From Streptomyces sp. NBC_00289 (GTDB lineage Bacteria > Actinomycetota > Actinomycetes > Streptomycetales > Streptomycetaceae): DNA of 64,000 bases. The position numbers were made by a program, and so were the translations under genes. Numbering within the stretch: the first letter of the stretch is position 1; each line of letters opens with the position of its first letter. The notes beneath the pieces were generated by a model. It was not told where the DNA came from. It was given only the letters and a program-made list of their open reading frames with translations, and did not search any database. Below are positions 61,433 through 64,000 of this stretch, in pieces. The stretch is taken from contig NZ_CP108046.1 of assembly GCF_041435115.1 (NCBI RefSeq), forward strand, positions 4,712,001 through 4,776,000, given 5' to 3'.

Positions 61433-63985
61433 TCAGCCGCCGTCCGCGAGCAGCTCCCGCAGCTCCGCCGCCACCGCTTTCTCGTCCGTCCCGTCCAGCG
61501 CGTCGAGTGCGGTCCGCCACTCCTCGTACGCCTCCTCCTCCCGCCCCGACTCCCGCAGCAGAAGGCCGTACTGGTGGCGGCCGAGACCGCCCATGTAGCG
61601 GTCGGCGCGGGCGTCGGCCCGGCGCAGCAGTTCCACGCACTCGCCACCGGCCCGCCCGGCACGGCCGAGCAGGCGCAGCGCGCGCACCAGGCCGAGCCGG
61701 GTCTGGGACTCGCCGTGCCAGTCGCCGTGGCCGTCGAGGATGCGCAGGCTCTGCTCGAAGTGGGGCAGGGCGGCGGCGGGTTCGCCGAGGCTGAGGTGGG
61801 CGTAGCCGATGTTGCAGTGCGCGGAGTGCTGCACGATGACGTTGCCGATCTCGTCGCCGATGGCGAGGGAGCGCCGGTGCTGACCGATGGCGGCCCGCGG
61901 ATCGGTGTGCTCGTACAGGTTGCCGAGGTGGCTGTAGGTCACGGCCTCACCGTGCGGATCGTCCAACTGCCGCGAGTACTCCAGGCTTTGACGCAGCGCC
62001 TGCTCGGACTCGGCGTAACGGCCGAGCCCTTCGAGCAGCAGCCCGCGGTTGTTGAGGCAGCGGCGCATCCGGGAGACCGCTCCGAGTCGCCGCCAGATCG
62101 CCAGCGCCCCGTCGTTGAGGGTGAGGGCCTCGCTCTGCCGGCCGGTCAGGAAGTGCACGCCCGCGAGATCACCCAGCGCGTACGCTTCGGCCGCCTCGTC
62201 ACCGAGCCGCCGCGCCACCCCGAGGGCGGCCCGGCCGAGCACCTCCATCTCGGCGACGCGCCCGCTGCGCTGGACGTACGGCAGGAGCAGCCGCAGCAGG
62301 GTCGAGACGCGGGCCGCCGTACGGGCGTCCGGGGCTTCGACGTACCGCTCCACGAGCGCCACGATGTTCGCCAGCTCCAGGTCACCCCAGCCGAAGGCCT
62401 CTCGGGGACTGCCGAAGGGCCGGGCGGCGGCGACGTGCACCGCGTGTTCGGGCAGCTGCGCCGAGGTGGGCCTGCGGCGGTCGTCCTGGTCGGGGCCCGG
62501 CTCGACGATCGCGGTGAGGGTGCGTTCGGCGACGGCGGCGTACCAGGCGAGGGCGTCCTGAGCGGGGTCCCGACTCCAGGCGTCCTCGTCGGCCCGGTCG
62601 CCGTCGGGATCGGTTCCGGCCAGTTCGCGGGCGAAGTCGCGGACCAGGTCGTGGGGTGCGTAGCGGCCGTACGCCGTCTCCTCCAGGAGGGCCACGTCGA
62701 CGAGCCGGTCGAGGGCGGCCTCGGCGCGTGCCTCGCCGGTACCGGTCAGGCGGGCGAGGAGGGGAGCGCCGTACACCGGGAGGTCGAGGCCGCCGATGCG
62801 GCGCAGGGCGAGGGCCGCGTCGCGGTCGGCCCGGCGGTCCGAGGCGGCGAGCGCGTCATGGGCGACGGCGAGAGAGCGCCGGACGCTGAGGTCGTCGTAC
62901 TCCAGATGGTGCAACCGGCTTTCGCTGGCGGCCAGTTGCCCGGCCAGCGCGTCCGCGGTGAGGGCGCGGCGCGCGGCCAGCCGGGCGGCCACGATCCGCA
63001 GGGCGAGCGGGAGACGGCCGGTGAGCTCGACGAGCGGGTGGGCCGCGTCGAGGGCGTCCCGGCCGGAGACCGCCCGCAACAGCGCCGCGCTGTCCTCGTC
63101 GCTCAGCGGGGCGAGGGGAAAGCGGCGGGCCCCGTCGAGTGCCGTCAGCGGCGAACGGCTGGTGACGATCACCGCGCATCCGGCGCCGGCCGGCAGCAAC
63201 GGCCGTACCTGGGCGGCGTTCGCGGCGTCGTCCAGCACCATCAGCGTCCGGGTCGGCGCGAGCAGCGACCGCAGCAGGGCGGCCGCCGCGTCCGGATGTT
63301 CGGGGATACGGCGGGGTCCGGTGCCGAGGTCGCGGAGCAGCGCGGTGAGCGCCTGAGCGGGCGTGAGGGGGGCCATGCCCGGGGTGGCGCCGTGCAGGTT
63401 GACGTAGAGCTGGCCGTCAGAGAAACGTTCCCGCAGCCCGTGTGCCACGTGCAGCGCCAGCGCGCTCTTGCCGACGCCGGCCATCCCGCTGATGACGGCG
63501 ACGGACGGATGACCGCGGGGAGCGAGTGCGCGCCGCAGACCGTCGAGTACGGCCGTACGGCCGGTGAAGTGCCCTACGGGCGGCGGTAGTTGAGCGGGGC
63601 GCGGCGACGGCGGGGTGGAGGCGGGGGAAGGGGAGGAGGTGTCCGCGGGGGCGACGGGGGTGGTGGCCATGCCGGTAGGGGCGTTGTCTTCGCGCGTAGG
63701 CGTGGAGGTGTGGGTGGGCGTCGGCGGCAGGTGTGCCAGGTTGGCCAGGTGGTCGGACGCTTCGGTCGGGTCACCGTCCGGGGTGGTGACGGCGTTCGGG
63801 TCACCGCTGTTGCCTGCAGTGCTGCCTGTGCTGCTGTCGGGCTCGGGGGTGCCGGTGAATTCGGCGGCGTCCACGGCGTCCACGGTGCCTGCGGTGCCTG
63901 CGGCCATCGGCACATCCGCTGCGCCTGCCACACCTGTTACGCCCCCTGAGCCTGCCGCGTCCGCGATGCCCCGGAGCACCTCCAT
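61433..63985 (-). CDS. NB-ARC/TPR STAND regulator-like protein
   Basis: The ~850-residue protein has a 130-residue Thr/Pro/Ala-rich disordered N-terminus. An NB-ARC ATPase follows (Walker A VISGMAGVGKSALALHVAHGL, Walker B TLMVLDDAANAAQVRPLLP, GLPLAL-like TGRLPLALRIVAARL), then a winged region and at least five TPR units (for example LGDLAGVHFLTGRQSEALTLNDGALAIWRRLG). This is the AfsR/NB-ARC-TPR architecture without the N-terminal SARP DNA-binding domain. ATG at 63985 has GGGAGG 5 bases upstream. The frame stays open to the window edge, so a longer protein cannot be excluded. Confidence 0.85.
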   Translation of the reverse strand: MEVLRGIADAAGSGGVTGVAGAADVPMAAGTAGTVDAVDAAEFTGTPEPDSSTGSTAGNSGDPNAVTTPDGDPTEASDHLANLAHLPPTPTHTSTPTREDNAPTGMATTPVAPADTSSPSPASTPPSPRPAQLPPPVGHFTGRTAVLDGLRRALAPRGHPSVAVISGMAGVGKSALALHVAHGLRERFSDGQLYVNLHGATPGMAPLTPAQALTALLRDLGTGPRRIPEHPDAAAALLRSLLAPTRTLMVLDDAANAAQVRPLLPAGAGCAVIVTSRSPLTALDGARRFPLAPLSDEDSAALLRAVSGRDALDAAHPLVELTGRLPLALRIVAARLAARRALTADALAGQLAASESRLHHLEYDDLSVRRSLAVAHDALAASDRRADRDAALALRRIGGLDLPVYGAPLLARLTGTGEARAEAALDRLVDVALLEETAYGRYAPHDLVRDFARELAGTDPDGDRADEDAWSRDPAQDALAWYAAVAERTLTAIVEPGPDQDDRRRPTSAQLPEHAVHVAAARPFGSPREAFGWGDLELANIVALVERYVEAPDARTAARVSTLLRLLLPYVQRSGRVAEMEVLGRAALGVARRLGDEAAEAYALGDLAGVHFLTGRQSEALTLNDGALAIWRRLGAVSRMRRCLNNRGLLLEGLGRYAESEQALRQSLEYSRQLDDPHGEAVTYSHLGNLYEHTDPRAAIGQHRRSLAIGDEIGNVIVQHSAHCNIGYAHLSLGEPAAALPHFEQSLRILDGHGDWHGESQTRLGLVRALRLLGRAGRAGGECVELLRRADARADRYMGGLGRHQYGLLLRESGREEEAYEEWRTALDALDGTDEKAVAAELRELLADGG

Positions 63986-64000
63986 GTGTGCCTCCCGCAC

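Overview
The window is a very GC-rich, densely coded stretch of an actinomycete chromosome, almost certainly Streptomyces. The evidence is the strong third-position G/C bias, many GTG starts, 4-base start/stop overlaps, and markers such as ClpC, Lsr2, a TipA-type MerR regulator, a DUF397/XRE/anti-sigma-like ATPase trio and Streptomyces-type lipoproteins. From memory, the gene order resembles the conserved core around lsr2, panC/nadBC, folPBK, ftsH, tilS, dacB and tipA in Streptomyces coelicolor. I could not run a comparison. I saw no rRNA, tRNA or CRISPR array.

Layout. 1-7.8 kb: the end of a leucine-rich-repeat protein, a secreted HAD phosphatase, clpC with a possible ClgR box, a conserved hypothetical overlapping lsr2, an ArgA-type acetyltransferase, a BlaI-type repressor and two small unknowns. 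7.9-13.3 kb: a tightly overlapped cofactor operon, DUF2520 reductase (PanG-like)-panC-nadB-nadC-coaX, which serves CoA and NAD synthesis. 13.5-19 kb: a threonine-aldolase-like enzyme, an ArsR-type regulator with a palindrome in its leader, a TmrB-like ATPase and a two-component system. 19-26 kb: a MidA/NDUFAF7-type methyltransferase facing an orphan complex I NuoD subunit, paired YdbS/YdbT membrane proteins, a coiled-coil acidic membrane protein and an esterase. 26.18-27.34 kb: a two-ORF IS630-family element inserted 12 bp in front of an MprF-like aminoacyl-phosphatidylglycerol synthase.

29.4-33.3 kb holds the folate genes (folP, an NTF2-like gene, folB, folK, a DUF3180 gene, and convergent folE). 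33.4-41 kb holds ftsH, hpt, tilS, a zinc protease, dacB and ppa. 41-48 kb holds a ThrE-type exporter, a DedA protein with a long Gln/Tyr-rich tail, a UPF0145 protein, a TipA homologue with a well-preserved tip promoter but without the reactive Cys214, and a ClC antiporter beside glutamate decarboxylase. 48.4-53.2 kb holds a PadR-controlled ABC exporter, a DinB-fold protein and an aldehyde dehydrogenase. 53.3-55.4 kb is a WhiJ/AbaA-like trio in which the same 31-bp element lies in front of two of the three genes. 55.9-64 kb holds two lipoproteins, a DUF2786 protein, a Clp-N-domain regulator with twin operators over a probably leaderless promoter, a second family-A DNA polymerase and an NB-ARC/TPR regulator.

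Most of the window is housekeeping. The parts most worth testing are the regulatory circuits (Clp-N regulator, XRE/DUF397/ATPase trio, PadR operon, TipA variant), the MidA-NuoD pair, and the IS insertion.
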